Origin: Corbicula japonica
Taxonomy: Eukaryota > Mollusca > Bivalvia > Venerida > Cyrenidae
DNA: 64,000 bases
Direction: 5' to 3'
Assembly: GCA_038501625.1 (NCBI GenBank)
Contig: JAZAYU010000012.1
Location: 9,300,001-9,364,000 of the forward strand
Shown piece by piece: positions 1 through 11,309 of the stretch. The notes under the pieces were generated by a model. The model was not told where the DNA came from and ran no database searches. It saw only the letters and a list, made by a program, of their open reading frames with translations. The first letter of the stretch is position 1; each line of letters begins with the position of its first letter. The position numbers and the translations under genes are program-made.

Positions 1-239
1 ATGTCCTGGTAATTGAAAACACTTATCTGGTACAGAGCGAACAAACAAGCATCCGTATTGGCCTTGTTGCTCTTGAATGAAACAACGATAATGATTTGCT
101 GATGATCAACTATCCAATCATATTGTACGATTGAAAAGGGGAATTCCCACACTGATTTTCTTTTTCCACGAAATAATCAATTCGAGTTGCTAGAACCACA
201 AACTTCTGTCCAAACAGCTTACTTGGTTTTTTCTTCGTT

Positions 240-313
240 GTTTTTTTGTATATGCGCAAACACAGTCAAGGAAGTGGTGTCGATTTGGAGTCCTGCGTTA
301 GATTTAATATCTG
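240..313 (+). other. Possible non-coding first exon of copy A, with donor
   Basis: A block ending TTTAATATCTG followed by GTAATT matches a block at about 10880-10935 that ends GCGTTAGTTTCTG followed by GTAATA. Both lie upstream of members of the B-box/NHL array, and similarity continues into the following putative intron. A 5'-untranslated exon spliced to the acceptor before 6200 would explain this conservation. The start of the exon is not visible. Confidence 0.3.
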
Positions 314-770
314 GTAATTAATCTATTATACTTTTTTTCGCTTGATTATTTTAATGCCGAAGTTCGAGAAAATGGTAATCATTATTGACATTAATATAGA
401 TATATATTTCATATACGTAGAAATATATTTGAATTTAATAGCACAGGCCTACCTGTGACAAAATGTTGCAAATGACGAAAACTGGCTTTAAATTGAAAAG
501 AAAGAAAAACTACTTATTGCTAGCCAGATTAAGAACAAATGTATTTATCTTTCAAAGTACATATGTTTAAAATTTGAAAGCTTACTTTTTTCGGAATTTG
601 CTAAAAAAACCCAAGCTAGTACACACTTAAACAAGCAACTACCGTTTGCAACAGGATTTTAAAATTCATGGAGAATATTTTTTTTTAAATATACCAGGTG
701 AAAACTAGTCTATAATACCATGTGACGAAATAATTATCGGGTATTTAATAAATTCTAATTAGAATGTGTC
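280..770. repeat. Array unit 5' flank, copy in unit A
   Basis: This stretch is diverged but collinear with about 10,890-11,280. Shared blocks include GAGAAAATGGT, TTGCTAGCCAGATT and CACTTAAACAA, in the same order. It is the left part of the tandem unit that carries the B-box/NHL gene. No coding region is convincing; the small open frame from 766 has no family signal. Confidence 0.6.
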
Positions 771-1335
771 CTCGGACACTGATAGCCCCACAGCTACAAC
801 AACATTTGTAACAACGGGCCATAACTCTGGTAAAAATTTTCACAGGAAAACATCTTTTCTTTACCATCATCTGAGCTACATAACGGATTATGTTAATGAA
901 AAAAATGCTGACGTATTTTTAAAATTTAAAACAATGCACGTAATGAAACGACAACGTCAAGATAAAGGTCGTGCGTTCGGACGTCATCTGTATCTAAGCT
1001 GGAGAAATTAACGCGATGAAGTAATATTAAAATCTTTATTAATCCTGAGTTTTGTAATAGCCAAGCAATGAAAAGGCGCTTTTCTCGGAAGTTTAAGCAA
1101 TGCTTCAAACTTCCGTTTTGTTTGAATCAGTTCAGAGAACCACAGAGGTAATTAATGTAAATTTCAAAGAACAATAATAAATCTAAAGAAGTTTAAGTGA
1201 AAGGAAACTGTGTTTTGTGATAAGTGAGCCTGAAAACAGGAAAATAATTCTATGATAATATTTCTTCTGTCGTATTTAGAGTACTGTACCACTTCATTCA
1301 TTTGAATTGACTGTCAATGACATACTTATAACAAT

Positions 1336-1430
1336 CATGTTCTCCTTTCCACTCTTCCTTTTTCGCGTTTGGGGAGGCTGGTTTTATGAGTGTGGCGATT
1401 CCTGATATGCATATTACACCTTTATTCAAA
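1336..1430 (+). repeat. Fragment of a dispersed composite repeat (GATTCCTGATATGCATATT end)
   Basis: This holds the end block of a family seen again at 4462-4720, 13140-13240, 17650-17710, 36220-36290, 36580-36650, 37464-37550 and 40270-40350. Shared words are GGGAGGCTG and CCTGATATGCATATT. It is not coding. Confidence 0.6.
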
Positions 1431-1555
1431 ATCTATATAAACTCAAGAGATAGTAAAAGTTTTCTATTTGACATACCAATTTCAACCACATTAGGTCCGA
1501 ATAATGAAATTTTATTGTACAGTTCAGTTTTACTGTGACACCTGTCTATTACCTC

Positions 1556-2131
1556 GGTGTAACCACACATAACACCATCGCAGCATTAACAATTTGTTTT
1601 ATTAATTATGCGGCGTTTTCAACGCATAAAAACTTATTTACGTTTCAAGAATGAACTCTTGCTGAACGAAACAATTAAAAAACATACTTGTACACACAAG
1701 TGGTTGGTGTATCATCACTATAGTTTTTTGTGTCCAGACATTTAGAAAGTTGCATTCTGACCAAGATTTAGTGATGTCGATTTAATTGTGAACCAAATGA
1801 ATTAAGTATTTTTTGTCAGATTAACCAAGCTTTGAACTAACTTTGTAGATATGTAAATTCTGACGAAGATTTTGTAAGATTTGTTTAATTGTAAACCAAA
1901 CAAATTGATCTACACGCACAAACGTTTAAAAAGACATTTTCTTCCAAACTTTACTTGTTTTTTTCCGTTGCAATAAGTCTCAAGTAATGCACTTGTGATT
2001 TGTAACCATACCCCTACATCTCGGTGAATACCGGGGCCTTTGAATGCATCGCCGCATAAACGCAATCGTCCTGTTTATGCGTTGAAAATCACCGAATAAA
2101 CGAAAAAAAAAGTTTTATGCGGCGTTACACC
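1556..2131. mobile_element. Possible short DNA element with GGTGTAAC/GTTACACC ends
   Basis: The ends are inverted copies of an eight-base word. The interior has inverted matches such as TTTTCAACGCATAAA near 1620 and TTTATGCGTTGAAAA near 2070. No transposase and no clear target-site duplication were found. Confidence 0.3.
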
Positions 2132-2364
2132 ATGGAATGCATAATTATAAATACAATGGGAACAATGCGGGAATCATGTTTACCGTCGCAACAAAATACG
2201 TTAAAAGAATGATAATTTATGGAGTGATTTTATGTTTGTTCGGGAATTTTATTAAGGAACACTTATTTTAGCGGTGATTTATCGTAGAATGTTTTATCAT
2301 ACGTATAGCGGCAAGATGTTGAAGATTAGTATTCAGATTCATTTATATATTGATGTTTAAGATA

Positions 2365-2770
2365 TATTGTACACGAATTTCACAGTTCTGATGCAAAAGT
2401 TGCTTCTTCTGTTGGCTGAATGGCTAAGAATAGTTTTCTTAAAATTCTTTTTTTTTGAAGTTTTAGCATGTTTTTGTCATTTGCAATGTAAAAGACAGTT
2501 TAGTAAATTAAGTAAATTATAAACGATATACCCGATTTTATACTATTTCCTTGAAGCTTATTTGAGATTTAAATGCATCAATAACAAAGTCAAAGTAAAC
2601 ACGTATTTACGGGACATAACCTCTTATATCTTATAACAGAGCGGACGAAACCCTTGTTAGACACATCTGGAATAGACTATTAAAAATTAGAAAAAGAACA
2701 CACAATTATAGGTGCCCATTCAACAAATAGGTAATTCACATTTAACGCTACCGCCATATTTGTATGTCTG
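2365..2770. repeat. Unit A block that reappears in unit C upstream DNA
   Basis: Words such as AGTTCTGATGCAAAA and TATTAAAAATTAGAAAAA occur in order here and at 22,757-22,960. This confirms that the sequence upstream of copies A and C is duplicated as well as the coding exon. It is not coding. Confidence 0.55.
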
Positions 2771-3109
2771 GGATTTTCTATAAATTAAATACATCACTAC
2801 AGCAGGTGTTAAGTGTTTTGTAACGGCTGTAATAAGTCTACCCGTATTTAACTTTAGTGTAGTAATCAGTTTCAATAAGCTCCATTGATTGAAATATGCT
2901 AATATCAAACCAGGCAAAGTGTCAATCATTGTGGGTGGGAGTTTATAGGCATACTTGAACTGTACTTTTTGGGGGATGAGGACGGCATCTAATGTGTATG
3001 ATATGGTTTGCCAGGCGCTGCCGCCCTATGTGTATGGCTCTGCGGTTATCTATACATTGTGTAAACTGTTTTACTTATTTAAGGAATTCTTTTCTATATA
3101 TGACGACAA

Positions 3110-5766
3110 CCAGGCAGAAACGTCCGTTATGGTAAAAACGACGTCATCGCAATAAATGACGTCAAAGTAAACAGACTAAAAAGTGTGGCGTCGTCCAGTT
3201 ACACGAATCTCAAATACACGGAGATTCCACAAATTACTCCAAGAGAATTCATTTATTTTATTTCACCAATATAACAAATAATTAACCACACGATATCTGC
3301 CATAAAAAGTGACCAAGCAATAAAAAAGACAATATATAATTATTTAGAGAAAACTATACTCCTGAAAAAGTGCAAATGTCATGTATGTTTTATCTTAATT
3401 TATCAAATAAAATTAAGAAATCGGGTATCTGCAAAATATGTTCTACACAGGTGTTACCCGGTAATGTGAACGATTAAAAATCTTTAATTTTTAATTGTTT
3501 AAATTTTTTAAAATTGTTTTTGGCTTGCAGGATTTCCGTTCTGATTGTTTATACGAATGTGACAATGACTGCAATGAAATTAAACAAATAGCAACCATAT
3601 TATAACAGAAGCGATGTATTTTGTACCTTTAAGTTAAAAGTAATTTTAAAGTATGGAACTGATATTTGAACAAATTAAGATTCCAACAACCGAATACTGA
3701 CGATTCGTACTTTCAAATTATCGTTGTTGCAATTAATGTAAGCTCAAGGGATATCAAACTACTTAACGATAAGTAATTAAACGTTATATTGTTAATATAT
3801 GTCTAATGGTACAGGTAAATACATTCTACATTCTTCGGTTAATAAAAAATCATCGTCTTTTAATCAAATTCCCGGAAGAAAACTCGCTCTGTCAGCTTCC
3901 ATTCGTTTACGGTTATTTCTCTGAAGCTGGAATTGGAAAATAGCAGTGCATTAAATTATCGAATATCGCTGGTATTTAAGGAAAGCATTATGTTAGTGTA
4001 TGTTTTTGTTGTGTGTGTGTTTTTTAAAGAGTGATTATCTGATAAAAAAAACGGAAACATTGTGTCTCACAACTGATCGCAATTCATAGTTCTCTATGAA
4101 AACCACAGTTCTAGCGCGAGAACCATAGATCTCTGCAGAAACTGTCAGTTTGAGAAATGTTTTGTTTAAATTTGAAATCTGAAATTACAACTTAACCGAG
4201 CTCGCAACAATGATTACTGACTAAAACTCATAATTCTCGTAATCTTCTCGAAGTATTTATAATATATTCTGCAAAAATAGCGTTTTTATTCAATTACACG
4301 TGGGTTTTTTATTTAACAAGATTCTATTATTATTTTTATAATTATGTACAGACAAAACTAAATAAGACGGAAGGAATATTATCTTCCTGTTTGAAAAACA
4401 GAATTATTTTCCTGTTTATTAAAGTCATGTATACTATATTTCTGTTTCAAGCTTGCATATCACAAAAAAATGAAATATGCATATCAGGAATGGCCACATC
4501 CAGCATACACAGCCTCCCCACACAGCCAAAAAGTAGAGAGGAAAAGAGAGCATGGTATTACAAAAATCAGTTTCAAAATGGACGCCACAAACAAATAACG
4601 GAAGTGAGAACCGGAGGGGTTACCGCCTTGGAACGGTCAGTGGCAAAACAAATTGCCACTGGGAGTTTAAACCAGGTTCTAGGGTGCACCAACCTCACAC
4701 TTGCCCCAACATATTCATTTTGTCTCTTTCACCTAAACAAAAGTAAATCCAAAGATTTACTTTTGTTCTTTAAACAAGTGTATCAACTTTGCTTACTAAA
4801 CGTCATTGTTTATACTCACGCCACTGTTATTCTTAACTGATGCAAATCAGTCATGGGGCTGAAGTTTGAAAGCATCATTTGAACAATTGAGAAGCCCTTT
4901 TCATTACTTGGCCACTTTAATACTTCGAAGTTTATCAAAGATTAAATCACTACCTTATCACGCTAACATAACCGATTTACTTGAACCGAATATAAGATTA
5001 AGATTTAGTACTCAAATTTGATGATGATCGAAGTTTCAATACATTTAATTTGTAGAAAACGCTTATAAGATTCCTTTCACCTTTGTTCAAGGGCAAATCA
5101 ACATGTGAATTTAATCATATACATTACTCAGCAAATCAGACTCAGACAGGAAACCATCGACTAAGGGTGTAACACGTTTATGAACATAGCGATTATAAAA
5201 TTATATCAGCAATCATCCGTCTCTTACATCACGAACATGCTTGTCCTGATTTCAAAGCAAGTATGCCCTCAAAACAAGTAAACCTGCAAAATTTTATTAA
5301 ACAAATTTGATTTTGATTTTTGGATTTGCATTGGCTACCACTTACATGTGACCTGGCATGCTTTTCTCGGGAATATTATAAATATTGATGATTACGTAAA
5401 TGATGTAAAAATAATTCCAGATTAAACTTGATGTTTATATTGAAATAGTTCACTTTGTTAATTTAGGCAAAACTCAACAACGATTACTGTTATCAGCTGA
5501 ATATGTGCAGTTCTCGTATTTACCTTTCCAGTTTTGAAGAGAATAGCTCAAATAATGATAACGTTGTCTTAACGCACGACCTTTATCTTAACGTTATCGT
5601 TTCAAGACGTTCAATGATAGTGGTTTTATAATAAGGAAATACGTCGGCATTCTATTCATTAACATAATATGTTATTTTAGCCATTTATAAGATGAGAAAT
5701 TGCATTGAATTTTTTCACAAAACTGGATTTTGAGAAATAATTACCATAACGGACGTTTCTGCCTGG
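3110..5766. mobile_element. 2.66-kb element bounded by 26-bp perfect inverted repeats
   Basis: The left end (3110-3135, beginning CCAGGCAGAAACGTCC) is repeated as its exact reverse complement at 5741-5766. The insert separates two stretches that resemble the acceptor-like repeat of the B-box/NHL genes. Inside there is a minus-oriented copy of the composite repeat (4462-4720) and two TGACGTCA words near 3142 and 3157. No transposase is recognisable and no target-site duplication is clear, so it could be a non-autonomous transposon or a local inversion footprint. Confidence 0.5.
4462..4720 (-). repeat. Near-complete short form of the dispersed composite repeat
   Basis: It contains both halves of the family, here in reverse: ATATGCATATCAGGAATG at the left and GGTTCTAGGGTGCACC at the right, with ACGGTCAGTGGCAAAAC between. 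It is about 260 bp long and has no internal tandem array. The 149-codon open frame over it is best read as chance. Confidence 0.65.
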
Positions 5767-5867
5767 CGATTCTCATATTGCGAAGGCAAAACAGCAGTAT
5801 TATGTGAACTGTTTTCCGGGACTGTTTAAGTTTGATGACGGACATCAATGAAATGTTTTACTTAATA

Positions 5868-6229
5868 TTTAAGGTACATTTTCTTCTCATTGCAAAGCTC
5901 AAATGGCGATATCCTATTACAAATTTTACTTATTTCAGGTTCTCTTTTCTACACATTGAAAAACTCAAATGGCGTTAAACTGTGAACTGTTTAACTTATT
6001 TCAGGTACTGTTTTTAGCTCAAGTGGCGATAACCTGTTTACTGTTTTACTTATTTAATGTACTGTTTTTAGCTCAAGTGGCGATATTCTATGAACCGTTT
6101 TACTTCTCTTCGGTAACCTTTTCTACACTGCAAAGCTCAAATGGTGGTTTCCTATTAAGCTCAAATTGCGACTCATATATACTGTTTTACTTATTTCAGG
6201 TTACCTTTTCTAAAGATTGCAAAGTTCAA
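5868..6229 (+). repeat. Degenerate tandem copies of the acceptor/start-codon segment before copy A
   Basis: Five or six units of about 60-70 bp each hold a pyrimidine tract with TTATTTCAGGT, then TTTTCTACACATTGCAAAGCTCAA, then ATGGCG or a mutated form. The last unit is the functional-looking one that leads into the coding exon at 6230. When translated, the units give the false N-terminus with repeated FYLFQV and LAQVAI. Confidence 0.75.
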
Positions 6230-7999
6230 ATGGAGGTATCCGGGAGATCAGCCTCTGGCTTTCAGGATTCAATGTCAAGAGGATCTGCGGAAGATTATGA
6301 TGTTTGCTGTGATCCATGTTCGACAGCTGGTCTCACTGCTGAAGCAAATGGGTTTTGTACCGATTGTCAAGAAAACCTCTGTAAACCATGCCTAAACGCC
6401 CACAAACGAACAATGGCATCCAAACACCACAAATTGCTGGGTCAAGCGCAGGCAAAACCGAAGGGGGCTCCACAACAAGATAACTCTTCACCATGCACTG
6501 AGCCATGTCAGAGCCACCAGACAGAAGTGATCAAGTTCTTCTGTCAAAAACACGAAGCCGTCGGGTGTAATGACTGCATGACCTTAGACCATAGGACTTG
6601 TGATATAAAATACATTCATGAGATATGTTCTGGAATAGTAAAAAGTAGAGAATTCAAGACCACGCTTCAGGAAGTTGCACAGGCGATCAACGAAGAAGAA
6701 AGAATTATGAACAATGTAAAAGTTGCGAAGACTTGGAACAAAACAAGTGAAGACGAAGTTGTGCGAGAAATTGAAATATTTCAAAAGAAGATAAACGACA
6801 AAATAGAACATCTAAAACGAACTATGATTCAAGAAGCGCAGAGAGAAAGATCAAGCCGGGATACAAATTTAGATCAGATATTGAAAACGGTCCTTCAAGA
6901 CTCCACCGAACTGAAAACGATCCAATCAACCATGCGTGAGGGACAAACTAATTTGGCAGATGCACAAGCTTTTACGACACTGAAACAGGCGCAAAAGAAG
7001 TTGAATGCATTGAAACTCCAATCTTTCGAAAAGGATTTAGCCAGAAATAAAATCAAATATATTTTTCAACCAAACGAGGGTTTGGAAAAGGCTCTTTTGT
7101 CAACTGATGGTTTAGGAAAACTTAACATGCTCACAGAATGGAGACCTTCAGATTCTAAGCCAAATTTTCAATCACTGATCCTTAAGAACCGAATCACGGT
7201 GAGAACGAAGAACGACAGTAGAGAGTGTGATATCACTTGCTGTGCTTTTATATCTCCTAGCAGACTTCTACTGAGTGACTGGAACAACCAGAAATTGAAG
7301 ATCCTGGATATTGATCATCAGTCTGTAGTAGGGGAGATGGCCCTGATGACCGAGCCACACGACATTGCTATACTTCCACAGAACCAGGTGGCTGTCAGCC
7401 TGCCATTTAAACGGAAGATTCTGATCCTCGGGACAACCAGCCAGCTTAATACAGTCAGCAGTATCCGCGTTGAGCGACGTTGTTATGGTATGGTCTATCA
7501 CCAGGATCTTCTGTATGTGGTTTGTCAGGAACCTAACAGTCTTCTGGTACTTGATATGCAAGGCGGTGTACAGAGAGATGTCACCTTACAGACAGCAATG
7601 GATGTGTCATTTGATTATCCTTTTAGAATTGCTGTAAGTCATGATGGAGAACACCTGTATATCAGTGACTGGAGTAGCGATTTTGTAGCCAGTATAACAC
7701 TTCAGGGGAAGTTGACTGGTGTGTACAGCAACGAAGAGATGGATGACCCACGTGGACTGTTAGTGATGCAGGACGGGTCTCTGCTTGACTGCTCCAGGGA
7801 CTCGGGCACCATTCACCATGTCTCTTCTGACCTAAAGGAAGGACATACTCTGGCCAGGAATGTTACCTACGCTAAGTCTATATGCCACCAGCCTGACAAC
7901 CAGACAGTATATGTGGGCAGCGAAAAGTGTGATCAAATCAAAGTATTTGCAGAAAAACAAAATGAAAAAATAAAACAAATAAGTTTTATTGACATATGA
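6230..7999 (+). CDS. B-box / coiled-coil / NHL-type beta-propeller protein (TRIM-like, no RING), copy A
   Basis: The coding exon encodes 589 aa. I start it at the ATG at 6230 rather than at the longer open frame from 5969. The residues before it are a translated repeat, a splice acceptor (TTATTTCAG) lies just upstream at about 6199, and copy C starts at the equivalent ATG. Residues 26-66 form a first B-box (CCDPC, CTDC, CKPC). Residues 90-130 form a B-box2 (CQSH, CQKH, CNDC). Residues about 140-285 are charged, heptad-like and probably coiled coil. From about 310 come repeated propeller-like strands (SPSRLLLSDWNN, VSHDGEHLYISDW). There is no RING finger, so ubiquitin ligase activity is not supported. 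Proteins of this build usually act in protein or RNA binding, and in bivalves they are often linked to innate immunity; that role is inference here. The stop present in copy C is read as CAA, which adds 12 residues ending in SFIDI. Confidence 0.85.
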   Translation: MEVSGRSASGFQDSMSRGSAEDYDVCCDPCSTAGLTAEANGFCTDCQENLCKPCLNAHKRTMASKHHKLLGQAQAKPKGAPQQDNSSPCTEPCQSHQTEVIKFFCQKHEAVGCNDCMTLDHRTCDIKYIHEICSGIVKSREFKTTLQEVAQAINEEERIMNNVKVAKTWNKTSEDEVVREIEIFQKKINDKIEHLKRTMIQEAQRERSSRDTNLDQILKTVLQDSTELKTIQSTMREGQTNLADAQAFTTLKQAQKKLNALKLQSFEKDLARNKIKYIFQPNEGLEKALLSTDGLGKLNMLTEWRPSDSKPNFQSLILKNRITVRTKNDSRECDITCCAFISPSRLLLSDWNNQKLKILDIDHQSVVGEMALMTEPHDIAILPQNQVAVSLPFKRKILILGTTSQLNTVSSIRVERRCYGMVYHQDLLYVVCQEPNSLLVLDMQGGVQRDVTLQTAMDVSFDYPFRIAVSHDGEHLYISDWSSDFVASITLQGKLTGVYSNEEMDDPRGLLVMQDGSLLDCSRDSGTIHHVSSDLKEGHTLARNVTYAKSICHQPDNQTVYVGSEKCDQIKVFAEKQNEKIKQISFIDI

Positions 8000-8640
8000 T
8001 TCTTAACGTTTTTATAAAAAAATGTTGAATATGACATGTATTTATAAAAAGGGAATTCAAAACATCAGCTCGAGACATTTAATTCGTTGTTTATACTTTT
8101 AAACGCAAAGATGATATGAAAAAAATAATTAAGGCCTAGCATAGTTGTACGGCACTAAAATAGCGTGTATTGAACATACACAGTTGATATCATGATGTAT
8201 ATTCGAACCAGACATTTCTGCTAATGTTTGAATGCTTAATACATAACAATATACTCATTATATTATATCCATTATGTTAGACATTTAATTCTATATCCCT
8301 AAAATGTATTTTTAATTTTTATTCTTAGATTTTTGGCAATAATATTATTTAAGTTACTCGAACTAAATATTTGTAACCTTATATTATTATTATACTAGTA
8401 ATAAAGCGGAAGTTTGACATTTTATTTTACTACATGTACCAAAGTCGGAATGAGCTCACAATTATCCGCTAACTTCTTATATTATAGCATTTCGTTTCTT
8501 TTTTACTATAATAAAAAATATAATTTTTACTATAAAACTTTTTTTTTACCGCGAAGTGCATAATAAGCAATGTCGTCTGCTTAACTTTATGACGTCATTT
8601 CCTAAAAATTCCCCGATGAACGTTTATGCCATTACGTAGC
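8000..8640 (+). repeat. Conserved 3' flank of copy A
   Basis: Immediately after the stop, the words AATAAGTTTTATTGACATATGATTCT and later GACATGTATTTATAAA recur after copies B (15,828 onward) and C (26,123 onward). This is probably 3' untranslated DNA followed by spacer. AATAAA words are present, but I cannot choose a polyadenylation site. Around 8400-8640 it includes a dispersed repeat also found at 16,320-16,500, 27,240-27,450 and, inverted, at 30,930-31,135. Confidence 0.55.
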
Positions 8641-8644
8641 TCAG

Positions 8645-8690
8645 GTATCCTCCTCCTCCTCCTCCTCCTCATCCTCATCATCATCATATG
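8645..8690. repeat. (TCC)n/(TCA)n microsatellite
   Basis: About seven TCC units are followed by TCA units. It accounts for the acidic or leucine-rich tails of the open frames that cross it. Confidence 0.85.
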
Positions 8691-8696
8691 TGCACG

Positions 8697-9410
8697 GTAC
8701 GGTGTTTCGTCGGGAACATCGTTGTTTCGCCCTGTCGACCTTTGGGACGATACCACGAAAGCGCGAAAATACGCTGCGAGATCGCAAAACCACGAAGTCA
8801 CGAGAACCCGATGCGATGGTACGAAAGTACGGTGCTCTCGCGACCTTGCATTTTTTGGGAGGTTTGTGAACTCGGATCGTGATCTCGCAGTCTCGCATCG
8901 TGTCTTCACGCGTTTTCGTGACCTCGCCGCAGGACAGCGTGAGTACGATAAAATACATGAAGACGTTGCAAGGTCATAAAAATACGATGTGAGATCACGA
9001 AAAAAGATTGTGGTTTCGCAATCTCGCTTGGTGTTTTCGCGAACTCGCATCGTGTTCTCGCATTTTCGTGATCTATTCTTCAGATCAACGCACGATGAAT
9101 TAAAACTACATTCCAGTTGGTTAGAAAAAAATATGGTTTCAGCGTAAAACTGTGTAACTGTTAGAACCAAAAATTTAGCTTCACCAGAAGACCATGCCTG
9201 ATATTGTATAAGAATAAATAAATCAAAGACACTCCCAAGACTCCGTATTGAAAATACAGGGAAAAACATAAATGCTGTTTGCCGTCCTCAGCGAGAACAC
9301 AATGGGAGATGCGAAAAGTTCGATGAGAGGATGCGATAATTATATCACTCTTTCGCGACATCGAGGCCGACATGGCGAAACAACAATGTCCTCAACTGAA
9401 CAGCGTTCTC
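8697..9410. mobile_element. Inverted-repeat element with internal GATGCGAGATCGCGAAA-type words, unit A
   Basis: The left end GTGTTTCGTCGGGAACATCG is related, in reverse complement, to the right end near 9380-9410 (GGCGAAACAACAATGTCC). The interior is filled with short alternating words such as TCTCGCATCGTG and ACGAAAGTACG on both strands. Several overlapping open frames are by-products of this low-complexity pattern. Shorter relatives lie at the matching places of units B and C. Confidence 0.6.
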
Positions 9411-9712
9411 TAATGAAGGAGATTCCTTCCTATCGAAATGAAAATGAATTCTAACTTAAGTATTTTATTCTGAATAGAAATATATATACAATCTTAGTTA
9501 TTTTTTTTATCAAATGATGCAATTAACATCAGAAATAGTCAAATTAATTCAAAAGAATTTGGGTCGAATCGTTCATGGTACGCAAAATGCAACGGAAATA
9601 ACTCATCTTTGCTAATCATTACATAGATCGCAGGTCGCAATGATCATTTACCGACGCTTAGGACTTATAGTGTATCATTGTAATTAACTAAATATAAAAA
9701 TGTTTTGGGATG

Positions 9713-9785
9713 GGGGACTCCACCCAGACGCCCCCGACCCCTCTATCCCACCTCCAACCCCCTGCCCATCCCCCCCCCAAACCGC
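9713..9785. repeat. C-rich low-complexity tract
   Basis: CCCCCGACCCC-type sequence in an otherwise AT-rich stretch. No gene. Confidence 0.6.
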
Positions 9786-9861
9786 TCGACATTTCTTATG
9801 GAAGTATGTAACTGCCACTAGCATAAAAATTTAACCATAAATTCCTATGTCAACGGGGTTA

Positions 9862-10093
9862 GTATATTATTTCGTTAAAACAAAATAACATTTCGTTTAA
9901 ACGAAATAATATTATGTTTCAACGAAATAATATTTTGTTAAAACGAATTAACAGGGTTAGTATATTATTTCATTTAAACAAAAAACATTTCGTTTGAACG
10001 AAATAATATTATGTTTAAACGAAATAATATTATGTTATAACGAATTAACATTTCGTTTTAACGAAAAAATATTTCGTTTAAACGATATAATAT
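9862..10093. repeat. Array of the self-complementary word TTTCGTTTAAACGAAAT
   Basis: Variants of ATTTCGTTTAAACGAAATAA recur many times. A longer duplication is marked by GGGTTAGTATATTATTTC at about 9857 and 9955. The sequence can fold on itself at almost every unit. The 68-codon frame over it (repeated NEIILCYNEL-like residues) is not a gene. Confidence 0.75.
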
Positions 10094-10369
10094 CCTTCAA
10101 AAAGTATGATAAATGTCACTTTAGGAGCTCCGTATTAAAGGATATAGTTAGCGCTTCATTTTGCTCAGATCTTTATCAAAGTTTTTATCTGATATGTTAA
10201 CAAATTGTTCTGAATACAGATCTATCTTCATACTAATCTAAACTTTCCATAATTAAAGAACAATTAACGCGCTTTTATTTAAGATGTAATGTTCAGTCCT
10301 AAAAGAATGTCTCCATATTACATTCATATTTGACCGACCGTGTTTTAAAACACTCACTTTGACTTCAAC

Positions 10370-11280
10370 ATTTCCAGATATACAAAAAAGACGCAGATGA
10401 AAATAGACAGAAGCCCCGAGTGATTCAAACACAAAAGATCCAGATCAATTTATAATTGCTACACTTTTGCGTTGTAAAGATACTTTTTGTTAACATAAAA
10501 AATAATGCATTAATTAAAAAATTACAATGTAAAGGATAATAAATGTGCATATTCGAAATTTTAATGTAATTTATTAAGGCGGAATATCGTTTAACTGAGT
10601 TAACTATGTTATCTCAGCAATAGATAACTACATGTATGACCTTCTTGATAACAAGCTCCAAAGTGTTTTTAATTATCCCCGGTCGATTGATATCAAAAGT
10701 TACGAAGATTTGCGTAATGGGCGTATATGAAATCAAAGTTCGTTTTAGACGGGTCGGATAGTGTTCTTCTTCCTTTCAAATACGGTATTGATTCAAAAAT
10801 ATAATTACAGTGTTTTAACAAACTGCATCGTAATTACAAAATACCTTCAACGTCTTGTATTATGAGATAGATGGTCATCTTGCGGACACGGAAGTAGTGT
10901 GGACTTTGGAGAACCTCCACGAGCGTTAGTTTCTGGTAATAAATTTGTTAACATTTTCACATGTTCATTTTAACTTGGAACGTAATTTAGAGAAAATGGT
11001 TATTATTATTGTCGTTAATATATTTGTATTTAATAGATCATGTCATGTTTAATAGTTTGCTGGCAAGGGGTGGTTAAATTTTCACAAATAAATTTAAGGA
11101 GAAACTCTAATTGCTAGCCAGATTTTAGTGAAGACATTCATTTATCTTTGCATGTGTTTACAATTGAACGCTGATCTCAGTCACACTTAAACAAAGCAAA
11201 CTTAAAAAACAAACAATATATATAACAGGTAACGCTAATCTACAATACCTTGTGGCGATTCGTCAGAAATTAAAGACGTG
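10370..11280. repeat. Array unit junction: 3' flank of unit A and 5' flank of unit B
   Basis: The left part (about 10,370-10,700) matches about 17,850-18,110, with shared words such as GTAAAGATAC, TTTGTTAAC and ATTTTAAT in order. The right part (about 10,890-11,280) matches 280-770, including a possible first-exon donor at 10936. No protein gene was seen. Confidence 0.55.
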
Positions 11281-11309
11281 TTTAGAAATTCTAAAAAAAT
11301 CATGTCTAC

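Noticed and set aside
4391..4840. 149-aa ORF
   Set aside because: It lies over a dispersed composite repeat whose other copies are not open.
5969..6229. N-terminal extension of the copy A open frame (87 extra residues)
   Set aside because: It is the translation of tandem acceptor/start repeat units, contains an internal splice acceptor near 6199, and is not shared by copy C.
8595..9269. 224-aa minus-strand ORF and its overlapping frames
   Set aside because: Low-complexity TCGCATCGTG/GCGAAA words keep several frames open on both strands; there is no family signal.
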